Origin: Bog-473 sp963800725
GTDB lineage: Bacteria; Actinomycetota; Acidimicrobiia; Acidimicrobiales; RAAP-2
Reading direction: 5' to 3'
Assembly (NCBI GenBank): GCA_963800725.1
Contig: CAWDCE010000018.1
Coordinates: 1 to 64,000 of the forward strand
DNA length: 64,000 bases
The notes beneath the pieces were generated by a model. It had not been told where the DNA came from and ran no database searches. It saw only the letters and a list, made by a program, of their open reading frames with translations. Position 1 is the first letter of the stretch; every line of letters starts with the position of its first letter. Below, one piece after another: positions 17,450-28,082 of the stretch. A program made the translations under genes and the position numbers.

Positions 17450-18553
17450 ATGACCAAAGACCCAGATCCAGCTGCCCCCGACGCGGCGTCAGGGGGCGCC
17501 CATCCGTTGAACCCACGCCAGGCGTCGATCCTCGAGGCCGTGGTCACCGAGTACATCGGGACGGCCGAACCGGTCGGGTCCTCCCATGTCGCGAGTGCAC
17601 CCGGCGTCGAGGTCTCCTCGGCCACCGTCCGCTCCGAAATGGTGGCCCTCGAACGTGACGGCTATCTGGTCCAGCCGCACACCAGTGCCGGTCGGATCCC
17701 GACCGACAAGGGGTACCGCTTCTTCGTCGACCACCTGACCGAGCCCGGGATCCTCGGTCCGACCCAGCACCGCCAGGTCAGCCACTTCTTCGACCAGGTC
17801 CACGGCGAGATGGAGACCATGCTCGAGCGGGCGACCGGACTCTTGACCGAGTTGACCTCGTACGCGGCCGTCGTGGTCGGCCCCTCGCACGACCGGGCGA
17901 CCATCCGGTCCCTCCAGGTGGTCGGGCTCGCACCCCGGGTCGCGCTCTTGGTGGTCGTCCTTTCCGACGGCGCGGTGGAAAAGGGGACGATGGAGTTGGA
18001 CAGCGAGGCCAACGACGACGTCTTGGCACGTGCCGGCGCGTTGCTCAACGCCCACCTCGTTGGCCACACGACGTCGGGCCAATGGCCGGTTCCCAAGTCC
18101 GGCGATGACGACGTGGACCGCGTTGTGGCATCTGCGGGAAACATCTTCGGGCTCATGGAGCGGTCCATCGAGTCCGACCAGGTGTTCGTCGGCGGACCGT
18201 CGCGCCTCGCCGAATCCTTCGACGCCGTCGAGACCGTGCGCTCGGTGCTCGGGATCCTCGAACAACAGTTGGTGGTCGTCACGCTGCTGCGCGACGTGCT
18301 CAGCCGCGGCCTCTCGGTGTCGATCGGCACCGAGCACGGGTATGAACCTTTAGCCTCGTGTGCAGTGGTCGTGGCCCCGGTATCGATCGACGGCGAAGAA
18401 CTCGGTGCCGTCGGGCTGCTCGGCCCCACTCGCATGAACTACCCCGGTGCGTTGGCGGCGGCCCACGTGGTCGGGGAACGACTCGGCGAGCGACTTGGCG
18501 GGACCGGCCGTGGTGGGGCCACTGAGGCAAGGAGTGACGATGGCCGGAGTTGA
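17450..18553 (+). CDS. hrcA: Heat-inducible transcription repressor HrcA
   Basis: 367 residues. The N-terminal winged helix has LNPRQASILEAVVTEYI, VSSATVRSEMVALERDGYLV and the wing HTSAGRIPTDKGYRFFVD. The GAF-like ligand domain and C terminus (GLLGPTRMNYPGALAAAHVV) are typical. It represses heat-shock genes through CIRCE, and a CIRCE lies 4 nt upstream of ATG 17450. An in-frame TTG at 17435 falls inside the operator and is less likely. It overlaps dnaJ by 14 nt, the usual hrcA-dnaJ coupling. No groESL is in the window. Confidence 0.95.
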   Translation: MTKDPDPAAPDAASGGAHPLNPRQASILEAVVTEYIGTAEPVGSSHVASAPGVEVSSATVRSEMVALERDGYLVQPHTSAGRIPTDKGYRFFVDHLTEPGILGPTQHRQVSHFFDQVHGEMETMLERATGLLTELTSYAAVVVGPSHDRATIRSLQVVGLAPRVALLVVVLSDGAVEKGTMELDSEANDDVLARAGALLNAHLVGHTTSGQWPVPKSGDDDVDRVVASAGNIFGLMERSIESDQVFVGGPSRLAESFDAVETVRSVLGILEQQLVVVTLLRDVLSRGLSVSIGTEHGYEPLASCAVVVAPVSIDGEELGAVGLLGPTRMNYPGALAAAHVVGERLGERLGGTGRGGATEARSDDGRS

Positions 18554-19681
18554 CGGGTTGGGCGACCTCTACGGTCTGCTCGGCGTCGCACCCAACGCGA
18601 CCGACGACGAGATCAAGAAGGCCTACCGGGCCCGGGCGCGCGAACTGCACCCCGACACCAACCCCGGTGATGCCGCGGCCGAGGCCAAGTTCAAGGAGGT
18701 CTCCGTCGCCTACGAGGTGCTGCGTGACCCAGAGCGCCGCGCCCGCTACGACCGCTTCGGCCCCGAAGGGGTGTTCGGGAATCAAGGCGGTGGGGCCGGC
18801 TTCGGTTTCGAGGGCGGCATCGGCGACATCTTCGAGGCATTCTTCGGCCAGATGCAGGGCGGCGGCGGACGCCGGCGCGGCCCGGTTCCCGGCGCCGACG
18901 CCGAGGTCCGTCTCGGGCTGGAATTCGCCGAGGCCGTGTTCGGTGCCCACAAGGAACTGACCGTTCGCCTGCCGGTGACCTGCCAAACCTGTGCCGGCGC
19001 GGGTACCGAGGCGGGCACAGAACCCATCACCTGCGTCGAATGCGCCGGCACCGGGGAGCTGCGGCGGGTGCGCCAATCGCTCCTCGGCCAGGTCGTCACC
19101 GCCGTCGCCTGCTCGCGCTGTTCGGCACCGGCCAGGTGATCCCGCACCCTTGTCCGGCGTGTCGGGGGGAGGGGCGCCGCAATGAGGAGCGCACCTTCAC
19201 CGTCGAGGTGCCGGCCGGGGTCGAGGAGGGCTCGACGTTGCGCCTGGCGGATCACGGCGCGGCCGGCCAACGCGGTGCACCGAGCGGTTCGCTCTTCGTG
19301 CATCTCGTCGTCAACCCCGATCCGCGCTTCGAGCGCAGCGGTGACGACTTGCACACGACGATGACCATTGGATTGGCCCAAGCGGCCCTCGGGACCGAAT
19401 GTGCGGTCGAGACGCTCGAGGGCACCGAGCTGGTCACCGTCGCGGCGGGGACCCCTATGGCCACGTGCACCACGTCAAGGGCCATGGCGTCCCGCATCTG
19501 CGCGGACGAGGCCGCGGCGATCTCTTCGTGCACACGGTGATTGAAACCCCGGGCGAACTGAGCGAAGAGCAAGACGAGCTGCTGCGTCGCTTCGCCGAGT
19601 TCGCGCGGCGAAGCGGTGGCCGCACCGGGCAGCGGCGGGGGCGACGGGATGTTCTCGCGCCTGCGCTCCGCGTTCGGCTAG
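18540..19681 (+). CDS. dnaJ: Chaperone DnaJ, three frame breaks
   Basis: Hsp40 co-chaperone of DnaK. J domain: LYGLLGVAPNATDDEIKKAY with the HPD tripeptide in ELHPDTNPG. A G/F-rich linker follows, then the zinc centre CQTCAGAG, CVECAGTG, CSRCSGTG (restored) and CPACRGEG. The given sequence shifts frame near 19126, near 19455 (AGTPHGHVHHVKGHGVPHLR is recovered afterwards) and near 19630. Restored, it ends MFSRLRSAFG with stop 19679-19681 and about 380 residues. AAGGAG lies 7 nt before ATG 18540. Three breaks in one essential gene point to sequence error, not decay. Confidence 0.93.
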
Positions 19682-19684
19682 CAC

Positions 19685-20453
19685 GTGCAGGCCAACCACG
19701 AGGCCATCACGGTCCGGGCGGCGGCGGTCGCCCAAGTGTTCCTCGACGACCCGAACGATCCGGAGCTGAGCGACGAACAGCGCCACCACCTGGCCAAGGT
19801 GCTCCGGGTGCGCGATGGCGAAGAGGTCATCGTCAGCGATGGGGCGGGAAGCTGGGCCCGCCGACGTTGGGCGGGTGGGGCGGATCCACTGGCCCCCCTC
19901 GATGCCGCGACAGGCCTCGGGCACGACGGGTCGCTCCAGTTCGAAGACCGGGCCGAGCCGAGCCTCACCGTGGCGTTCGCGCCGACCAAGGGCGAGCGTC
20001 CCGAATGGGTGGTCCAAAAGCTGACCGAAGTGGGGGTCGATCGGATCGTGCCCTTGATCAGTGAGCGCAGCGTGGTGCGCTGGAAGGGCGAGCGCGCGGT
20101 CACAGGCGGTCGCCCGGCTTCGACGCGTCGGCGTGGAGGCCGCGGCGCAGTGCCGACGGGTCTGGCTTCCCCACATCACCGACGTCGTGGGCTTTGGCGA
20201 CCTCGTTGCCCTGGGTGCCCCCGGTCACGTCGCGCTGGCCCAGCTGAGCGGCCAGCAACCAAGCACCGCCCACACCGTGGTCGCAGTCGGGCCCGAGGGT
20301 GGCTGGAGTGCCGACGAACTCGACTCGGGACTGGCCACGGTCGGGTTCGGCCTCAGCGTGCTGCGGGCCGAGACGGCCGCAGTCATGGCCGGTGCGCTGC
20401 TCGTCTCGTTGCGCACCGGGACGGTGGCCCCGGTGGGAGAATCGCCCAAGTGA
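19685..20453 (+). CDS. rsmE: 16S rRNA (uracil-1498-N3)-methyltransferase, frameshifted
   Basis: SPOUT methyltransferase acting on U1498 of 16S rRNA. N-terminal PUA-like part: FLDDPNDPELSDEQRHHLAKVLRV. Then comes VAFAPTKGERPEWVVQKLTEVGVDRIVPL. After a shift near 20105 follow RLRRVGVEAAAQCRRVWLP, the SAM-knot signature VAVGPEGGWSADEL and the C-terminal LSVLRAETAAVMAG. Restored length is about 256 residues, normal. GTG 19685 is 3 nt after the dnaJ stop, so it belongs to the hrcA operon run. Confidence 0.92.
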
Positions 20454-20674
20454 TCCTTCGTCGACCGTCGCGCCAATCGGTCCAGGGGCCAAAATTGGCG
20501 GCAAATTGCGTGTCGATCCCGCGAACATTCACGAACGGCCCGCGTCGGCCGGTACATTCGGAACCGTGAAGGCATCGCCGCGGCACCAACGAACCCGAAC
20601 GCTCAGGAGCCATCGGGGACACCCGCGTGGTCCAGGCGTCGCGCCCTGGCCGAGATGGGCGGCGGCACCGACGC

Positions 20675-21031
20675 ATGAGCGACTGTCTTTTCTGCGGCAT
20701 CGTGGCCGGTGACGTGCCGGCTGAGATCGTGCACCAAAACGAAACGGTGGTCGTCTTCGAGGACATCGCGCCGGCCGCACCGCTCCATGTGCTGGTGGTT
20801 CCCCGTCGCCACATCACCGACGCCGCCGCGGTGACCGAGGCCGACGGTGACTTGGTGGCCGACATGTTGGTGGCGGCACGAAAGGTGGCCGAGGACGCCG
20901 GACTGACCACGGCTGATCGCGGCTACCGCCTCATGTTCAACGTCGGGCCCGATGCCATGAATTCAGTACCCCACCTGCACCTCCACGTGCTCGGTGGCAA
21001 GCGCCTCGGCGGCCACGGGATCACCGAGTGA
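20675..21031 (+). CDS. HIT-family nucleotide hydrolase/transferase
   Basis: 118 residues. The zinc-binding CLFCGIVAGD motif at the N terminus and the histidine triad HLHLHVLGG near residue 100 define a HINT-like protein, typically a purine nucleoside phosphoramidase. ATG 20675 gives the family-standard N terminus MSDCLFC. The 221 nt before it hold no gene I can name. A TACATT box near 20553 followed by GTG 20566 could mark a promoter with a short leader frame. Its stop overlaps the phoH GTG. Confidence 0.92.
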   Translation: MSDCLFCGIVAGDVPAEIVHQNETVVVFEDIAPAAPLHVLVVPRRHITDAAAVTEADGDLVADMLVAARKVAEDAGLTTADRGYRLMFNVGPDAMNSVPHLHLHVLGGKRLGGHGITE

Positions 21032-21996
21032 CGACGACCGCCCATGGACAGTGCCTGGTGCCCGGGAACCACCTGATGGCCGGGCTGCTCGGCACGCGAG
21101 ACGAGCTCTTGCGCCAGGTCGAGCAGGCCTTCCCGAATAACCGGATCTCGGTGCAAGGCAATCGGATCTCGGTCGAGGGCCCCGACGCGGATCAGATCGT
21201 GCGGCTTTTCGACGAGCTCGTCCTGCTCCTCCAGGCGGGGCAGGGTCTCGACGCCTCGATCCTGGCCCGCACCATTGACATGGTGAGCGACGACATCCGG
21301 CCGAGCGAGGTGCTCGCGCCCGCGGAGGTGGTCCGCGGGCCGGGGGCAAGACCGTCCGACCGAACACCGCCGGGCAGAAGCGCTACACCGACGCCATCTC
21401 GCAGAACATCATCACGTTCGGCATCGGACCGGCTGGGACCGGCAAGTCCTACCTGGCCGTGGCCCAGGCCGTCCACGCGCTCCAATCGCGCCAGGTGGCG
21501 CGGATCATCTTCGACCCGCCCCGCCGTCGAGGCGGGCGAGCGGCTCGGCTTCTTGCCCGGCGATCTCATGGCCAAGGTCGATCCCTACCTGCGTCCCCTC
21601 TATGACGCCCTCTACGACCTGCTCGAGCCCGAGGGCGCCCAGCGCCTACTCGACCGCGGCACCATCGAGGTTGCCCCGCTCGCCTTCATGCGGGGCCGCA
21701 CCCTCGACAATTCGTTCATCATCTTGGACGAGGCGCAAAACACCACGCCCGAACAGATGAAGATGTTTCTCACCCGGATCGGATTCGGCTCCAAGTGCGT
21801 GGTGACAGGCGACATCACCCAGATCGACGTCCAGGGGGGACGCAGTGGGCTCCTCGGGCTCGAGCCGGTGCTCGGGGGAATCGAGGACATGGCATTTGTG
21901 CATTTGACCAGGCGCGATGTGGTGCGTCACAAGATCGTGGCCGATATCGTCGACGCCTATGAGGTGGCGGAAGGGCGGGCGGGAACCACCCTGTGA
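21028..21996 (+). CDS. phoH: PhoH-like ATPase with two compensating indels that hide the Walker A motif
   Basis: PhoH/YbeZ-type ATPase, usually paired with YbeY in RNA/ribosome quality control, as here. The frame is open throughout, but residues about 105-165 are out of frame. In the +2 frame this stretch reads QKRYTDAISQNIITFGIGPAGTGKS, with the P-loop GPAGTGKS. The entry point is a G run at 21336-21345 (one G missing) and the exit is an extra G near 21510, after which TRPAVEAGERLGFLPGD resumes. Walker B is FIILDEAQNTT. GTG 21028 overlaps the HIT stop. Restored length is 322 residues, unchanged. Confidence 0.93.
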   Translation: MTTTAHGQCLVPGNHLMAGLLGTRDELLRQVEQAFPNNRISVQGNRISVEGPDADQIVRLFDELVLLLQAGQGLDASILARTIDMVSDDIRPSEVLAPAEVVRGPGARPSDRTPPGRSATPTPSRRTSSRSASDRLGPASPTWPWPRPSTRSNRARWRGSSSTRPAVEAGERLGFLPGDLMAKVDPYLRPLYDALYDLLEPEGAQRLLDRGTIEVAPLAFMRGRTLDNSFIILDEAQNTTPEQMKMFLTRIGFGSKCVVTGDITQIDVQGGRSGLLGLEPVLGGIEDMAFVHLTRRDVVRHKIVADIVDAYEVAEGRAGTTL

Positions 21997-22494
21997 CCAT
22001 CGACGTCTTCGCCGCCGATGAGCAAGAAGACCACCCCATCGAGGTGGCCCGATGGGCCACCTTGGCCCGCCGGGTGCTCGACGCCCGCGGGGTCAAGGGC
22101 GAGAATGAAGTCTCACTGCTCTTCGTCGACGAAGAGGCCATGGCCGCCCTCAATCAGCAGTTCTTGGGTAAGAGCGGCCCGACCGACGTCCTCTCATTCC
22201 CCATCGAGGACGAGCCCGGTCCGACCGGGCGGTCCCCCGATCTCGGTGGCAGTGGGCCCGGGGTTTCCCCGACGAAGGAGCGTTGACCCTGCTCGGTGAC
22301 GTGGTCATCTGCCCGGCCGTGGCGGCCCGCAACGCCCTCGAGCACGAGGTGGCCCTCGAAGACGAGATCGCGCTGCTCGTCGTGCACGGTCTCTTGCACC
22401 TCCTCGGCCTCGACCATGAGGACGACGCCGAGGCTGAACGGATGGAAGCGCTCGAGCAGGACCTGCTCAACCGCTACTACCGCACCGGGGTCCA

Positions 22495-22498
<4 letters not shown>
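21993..22498 (+). CDS. ybeY: Endoribonuclease YbeY, frameshifted in a G run
   Basis: Zinc-dependent endoribonuclease for 16S rRNA maturation and ribosome quality control. N-terminal half: VSLLFVDEEAMAALNQQFLGKSGPTDVLSFP. One G is missing in the GGGG run near 22261. After it the frame continues FPDEGALTLLGDVVICP and reaches the zinc motif HGLLHLLGLDH (H-x3-H-x5-H). The restored protein is about 168 residues. GTG 21993 overlaps the phoH stop. The order phoH, ybeY, CBS-domain protein, era is conserved in bacteria. Confidence 0.94.
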
Positions 22499-24692
<2,194 letters not shown>

Positions 24693-24770
24693 CGCCTCTT
24701 CCGAAGAAAGTCTCCGTCGACCAGGCCCTGGTCCGAGCGGCCGTCCGCCAGTTCCGGCGGAAGTTCATCG

Positions 24771-24797
24771 CCCGTAACGTCTGAAATAGATTACGGG
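24771..24797 (+). terminator. Inverted repeat downstream of era
   Basis: CCCGTAA and TTACGGG form a perfect 7-bp stem around a 13-nt loop, about 80 nt after the era stop, followed by TAAAAC. It is the best candidate for ending the hrcA-era transcript, but the T run is poor. Confidence 0.3.
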
Positions 24798-25987
24798 TAA
24801 AACATCGCACTATGTAACTTGCAATGCTCAATGGGCAACGGCGCTAGCGCAGCGATGGGACCAGCGGACGCGACGTACCTTGTGCGCTACGGATCGACTT
24901 TTGCACGAACGAGGCCCATCCGGCCGCAGTGATCGGGTAGCAGATGACCTTCGTATAGGCGATTGATAGAAAGAAATATCCGGTAGTTGCTTGCAAGATA
25001 GCCATTGGCGCTCCACAAGCGCCCCGGCGGACCAAGCCCGACAACGAAGACCGACACGGCTAGGCAACATCGTCGGGGCCTAAGCGAACCGAACCGGGCG
25101 TCGACGTCGACTCAGTGGTGCGTCCGAGCACCGCCTCCGAGAAAAGTCACCCCCCTTGCAGCGCTTACGGGTGATCGGGCGGCCGTCCGCCCGAGCTCTG
25201 CACATTGCCCTAGATGTGGTGACCCCGACCCATCACTTAGCCCGCCGACCCCCAAGTTGTGGTCGTCGCGGCCCCGGCGACGTCACCTCGGTGGACCAAA
25301 GTTGCCAAAGCAACGGCGGAGAGCTCGTCGAATGACGCCGGGCGTCGAGGCGCCGTTGCACGCCGACTAGGCGGCGACCCGAAACGGTAACGAGCAGACG
25401 AAGTGGGTAAAGCTAAGGGAAACCACTTCTAGAGATGAGGTGGCAAAGAACCGATTGTTCTGGTGATCGGGGGATGTCAATCACACCCACAATGATCCAA
25501 CGAGGAGGGCGACTAAACCATCACCGAGAATTTTGATTGCAAGTAAAATAAAGTGTTTAGGAAGTGCGAAACTGGCGGCAGGTCAATCACCGCTCACTTT
25601 AAGCAAAAGAATAACTCGCAAAACGAGAAATCATAGGCAGAAATAGTGCGAAGGTCCATCCAATTATTGCAAAGTCTGGGGAGATAATTGCAAAAGGCAA
25701 CTAGCAACGTGATGGCCTAGCGGTGCATATCGGGGTCCGATATCGCAGCGAGCTCGCCAGATTCGCGATCGAGCACCGCACCGCGCCAGCGCGGAGATGA
25801 CTGCTGGATTCCAGGCACGAAAACGGGTGTCGAGGCGCCGTCGTCGCCCTCGCCACATCGCCGTCACGGCTCCCGAACAAATGCTTGAATTGCAAGGTCA
25901 CACCTGCAATAGTCCGATTGTCATGTGTTATCGCGGTGGTTTTGCGCCGGGAAAGTTGAATATTGATTGCGGCGTGGTGGCAGTAAG

Positions 25988-26005
25988 GGTGCGGCACCGT
26001 TTTTT
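25988..26005 (+). terminator. Small hairpin with six-T run
   Basis: GGTG-CGG-CACC followed by GTTTTTT. The stem is short (4 bp) but the T tract is the cleanest in the window. Which transcript it would end is unknown, since no gene is seen immediately upstream. Confidence 0.3.
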
Positions 26006-26373
26006 GCTGGATTCTTTGGGAGGGCTTCGTTACCTTGGAACACGTTCCACTTGAGAGAGCGGGAATGCGGGTGCGACATACGGCGACGTGTGAGACACCA
26101 AAAGGGGTTCCGTCCGATTTAGGGCGGCCTCGGAAGAATCGGACTGCAGGGATCGCCATCATGGGGTCTTCCGCCGTTCAAAGCAGGTGCTTCAGCCAAG
26201 CTGCGGTGAGTCGGACTTACCAAGGTTGGCCCTTGCAGAAGGGGATTCCGAGACGGGGTTCCTGGGAGTGAGCGGGAACCCCGGTGGGTTCCTTGCCAAG
26301 GGCGGTTCGCCGCCCGAGACGAGTAGCCCAATCAGCATCGCATATGCGACATAAATCAAAAGGAGCAACACGA

Positions 26374-26865
26374 ATGCCACGATTCATCAACAAGAAGGTC
26401 GTCACGATCGGACTGGCCCTGGGACTTTCCCTCGGCGCAGCCGGCGCGGCCTTCGCCTACTTCACGAGCACCGGTACCGGCACCGGCTCGGCGCAGACTG
26501 GTTCGGCGACGAACTGGACCGTCACGGCGGCCGCTGGAACCGGTGGTCCGATCTACCCGGGCCAGGGCACCGAGACCATCCCCTTCACCGTGACCAACGC
26601 TGGTAGCGGCGAGCAGGCCTTCAGCGCAGCGGTTGCGTCTGTGAAGTCCTCGGGCGGGAATGTGACCGTTGCAGGTGTCGCGGTTCCTGGTTGCTTGTCG
26701 ACCTGGTACACCGCGACCGCTGGTGCGCCGACACCGGCCTTCAACACGAGCATCGCACCTGCGGGCACCGCTTCGGTGAACGTCACGGTGACTCTGACCG
26801 ACGCTGCGGTGAGCCAGAACGCTTGCCAGGGCGTCAACCCTGACATCCAGTTGGCTGTCAGCTAG
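26374..26865 (+). CDS. SipW-type signal peptide surface protein
   Basis: 163 residues. N terminus MPRFINKKVVTIGLALGL, then GAAGAAFAYFTSTGTGTGS. The AYFTSTG stretch after the hydrophobic core is the hallmark of SipW-dependent signal sequences (TasA/camelysin-like exported proteins). The mature part is a Thr/Ala/Val-rich beta-sandwich-like region ending QNACQGVNPDIQLAVS, with two cysteines. AAAGGAG lies 7 nt upstream of ATG 26374. Codon use is strongly biased and error-free, suggesting high expression. It is followed by strong hairpins and then two related exported proteins. No SipW peptidase or sortase gene is in the window. Confidence 0.8.
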   Translation: MPRFINKKVVTIGLALGLSLGAAGAAFAYFTSTGTGTGSAQTGSATNWTVTAAAGTGGPIYPGQGTETIPFTVTNAGSGEQAFSAAVASVKSSGGNVTVAGVAVPGCLSTWYTATAGAPTPAFNTSIAPAGTASVNVTVTLTDAAVSQNACQGVNPDIQLAVS

Positions 26866-26880
26866 TTACTCGAGTTGGTT

Positions 26881-26908
26881 GGGGCGGCGAGCGAGCGCTC
26901 GCCGCCCC
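26881..26908 (+). terminator. Perfect 12-bp GC hairpin after the SipW-type gene
   Basis: GGGGCGGCGAGC-GAGC-GCTCGCCGCCCC, a 12-bp uninterrupted stem with a 4-nt loop, 15 nt after the stop codon. Probably a terminator or 3' stabiliser of an abundant mRNA. Confidence 0.75.
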
Positions 26909-26925
26909 ACCTTCTCAATCGTCCG

Positions 26926-26967
26926 AAGTTCGGGCCGCTGCGGGATTGACGCAGGGGCCCAACTTTT
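26926..26967 (+). terminator. Second long hairpin with T tail
   Basis: AAGTT, GGGCC and CTGCG pair with CGCAG, GGCCC and AACTT around a 7-nt loop, with single-base bulges, and TT follows. It sits 17 nt after the first hairpin. Tandem hairpins here suggest tight separation of the SipW-type gene from the next gene. Confidence 0.65.
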
Positions 26968-27044
26968 GGCTTGCGGTTTGGTTTTGCGTCATCCCTCCAG
27001 GGTGACGGCCACCACGAGATTCGGGGTGGCAGTGAAAGAACAAC

Positions 27045-27070
27045 GGTGCGGGGACGAGATCCCCGGCACC
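27045..27070 (+). promoter_or_regulatory. Leader hairpin before the LAFTG protein
   Basis: GGTGC GGGGA - loop - TCCCC G GCACC forms a 10-bp stem with one bulge, ending 35 nt before GTG 27105 and just ahead of the purine-rich AGGAAAAGGGGA ribosome binding region. It could be a 5' stabiliser or control translation. Confidence 0.4.
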
Positions 27071-27104
27071 GCCGAAATGCGACGAGGAAAAGGGGAAAGC
27101 TCAA

Positions 27105-28082
27105 GTGACTTGGGTGCGGCGATTGAAGACAGTGGGGGTGACCACACTGGTCGCATTCGCTGTTGCCGCGCTCACCTTCGCGTTGGCCTCGGTGGCACTC
27201 CATCACCCGTCGCCGAAATTCACCCTGACGTCGGGTCCGGGTACCACCATCACGTCGAACATCTACGACTCGCCGGCGTGTTCGGGTCCGACTGCGCAGC
27301 TCTACCCCGGCACCACCCGATGCCTGGTCTTCACCGTCCAGAACACACTCAGTGTTCCGGTGACCGTGACCTCGATCTCGATGGCCCTCGACGGCAGTAC
27401 CCTCCGCTTCCAGTCGGTTGCCCGGTGTCTGACTACACCTTCCCGACCTTTACCGGCTCCTTCGTGGTGCCGGCCAAGTCCTCAGGCAACAGCCCCGGAC
27501 TGCCCATCTCGATGACCGACACAGGCACCAACCAAGACGCCTGCCAGGGCGCGACCTTGCACTTCGTCTACACCTCTTCGGCCCAATACACCGACTCGTC
27601 GACCACGACGTTGTCGGTGTCGCCCAACCCGCCGGTGGCGGGCAGCCCGGTGACCTTCACCGCGACGGTGACGGCCAACAACCCCGGCGAGGACCCGACC
27701 GGCCCGAGCGGCACGGTCAACTTCTACTCCTGCTCGAATGCGGCCTGCACCGACCCGGTGCTCATTGGTTCGGCACCATTGGACCCAACGGCCAGGCCAC
27801 CTTTACCACCACGACCCTGACCGCCGGCGGCCAGTACTTCGAGGCCGTCTACGAGGGGGCGGGAACGTCGTTCAGCGCTTCGACGTCAGCGGTCTTCGTC
27901 ACTACGGTGACCCCGGCCGCACCGACCACCACGACGACGACCCAGCCGGCGCACGCCAACGCGGCCTCGCTGGCCTTCACCGGTGCGGACCTCGCACTCT
28001 TGGTCGGTGGTGGCGTGCTCTTCTTGACCGCCGGCGCCCTGGTGCTCTTCTATGCCCGCCGACGGACGAGGTTGAATCATGA
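27105..28082 (+). CDS. Ig-like surface protein with LAFTG sortase-type sorting signal, frameshifted
   Basis: Starts MTWVRRLKTVGVTTLVAFAV, a membrane-export segment. The first 105 codons (QLYPGTTRCLVFTVQNTLSV) lead, after a shift near 27420, into DYTFPTFTGSFVVPAKSSGN and NQDACQGATLHFVYTS, which echoes the end of the preceding SipW-type protein. An Ig-like domain follows (STTTLSVSPNPPVAGSPVTF, then GTVNFYS). After a shift near 27775 a Thr-rich stalk leads to LAFTG, a hydrophobic helix and ARRR: a class E-type cell-wall sorting signal. A last shift near 28055 gives the end DEVES and a stop overlapping the next ATG. About 325 residues. Confidence 0.7.

Larger units (their letters stand above)
24693..26373 (+). 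other. 1.7 kb gene-poor tract with AT-rich core and structured leader
   Basis: No open frame here has a family signature, a ribosome binding site or codon use like its neighbours. Visible elements are: a 7-bp inverted repeat CCCGTAA/TTACGGG at 24771-24797 after era; an AT-rich core at about 25430-25700, quite unlike the rest of the window; GGTGCGGCACC followed by six T at 25988-26005; and a hairpin-rich leader from about 26040 to the next ATG. It looks like the scar of a lost region plus a long 5' UTR. Confidence 0.55.

Noticed and set aside
25701..26162. 153-codon minus-strand frame in the gene-poor tract
   Set aside because: Its Arg/Ser/His/Thr-rich translation has no motif, no ribosome binding site and no hydrophobic or catalytic pattern.
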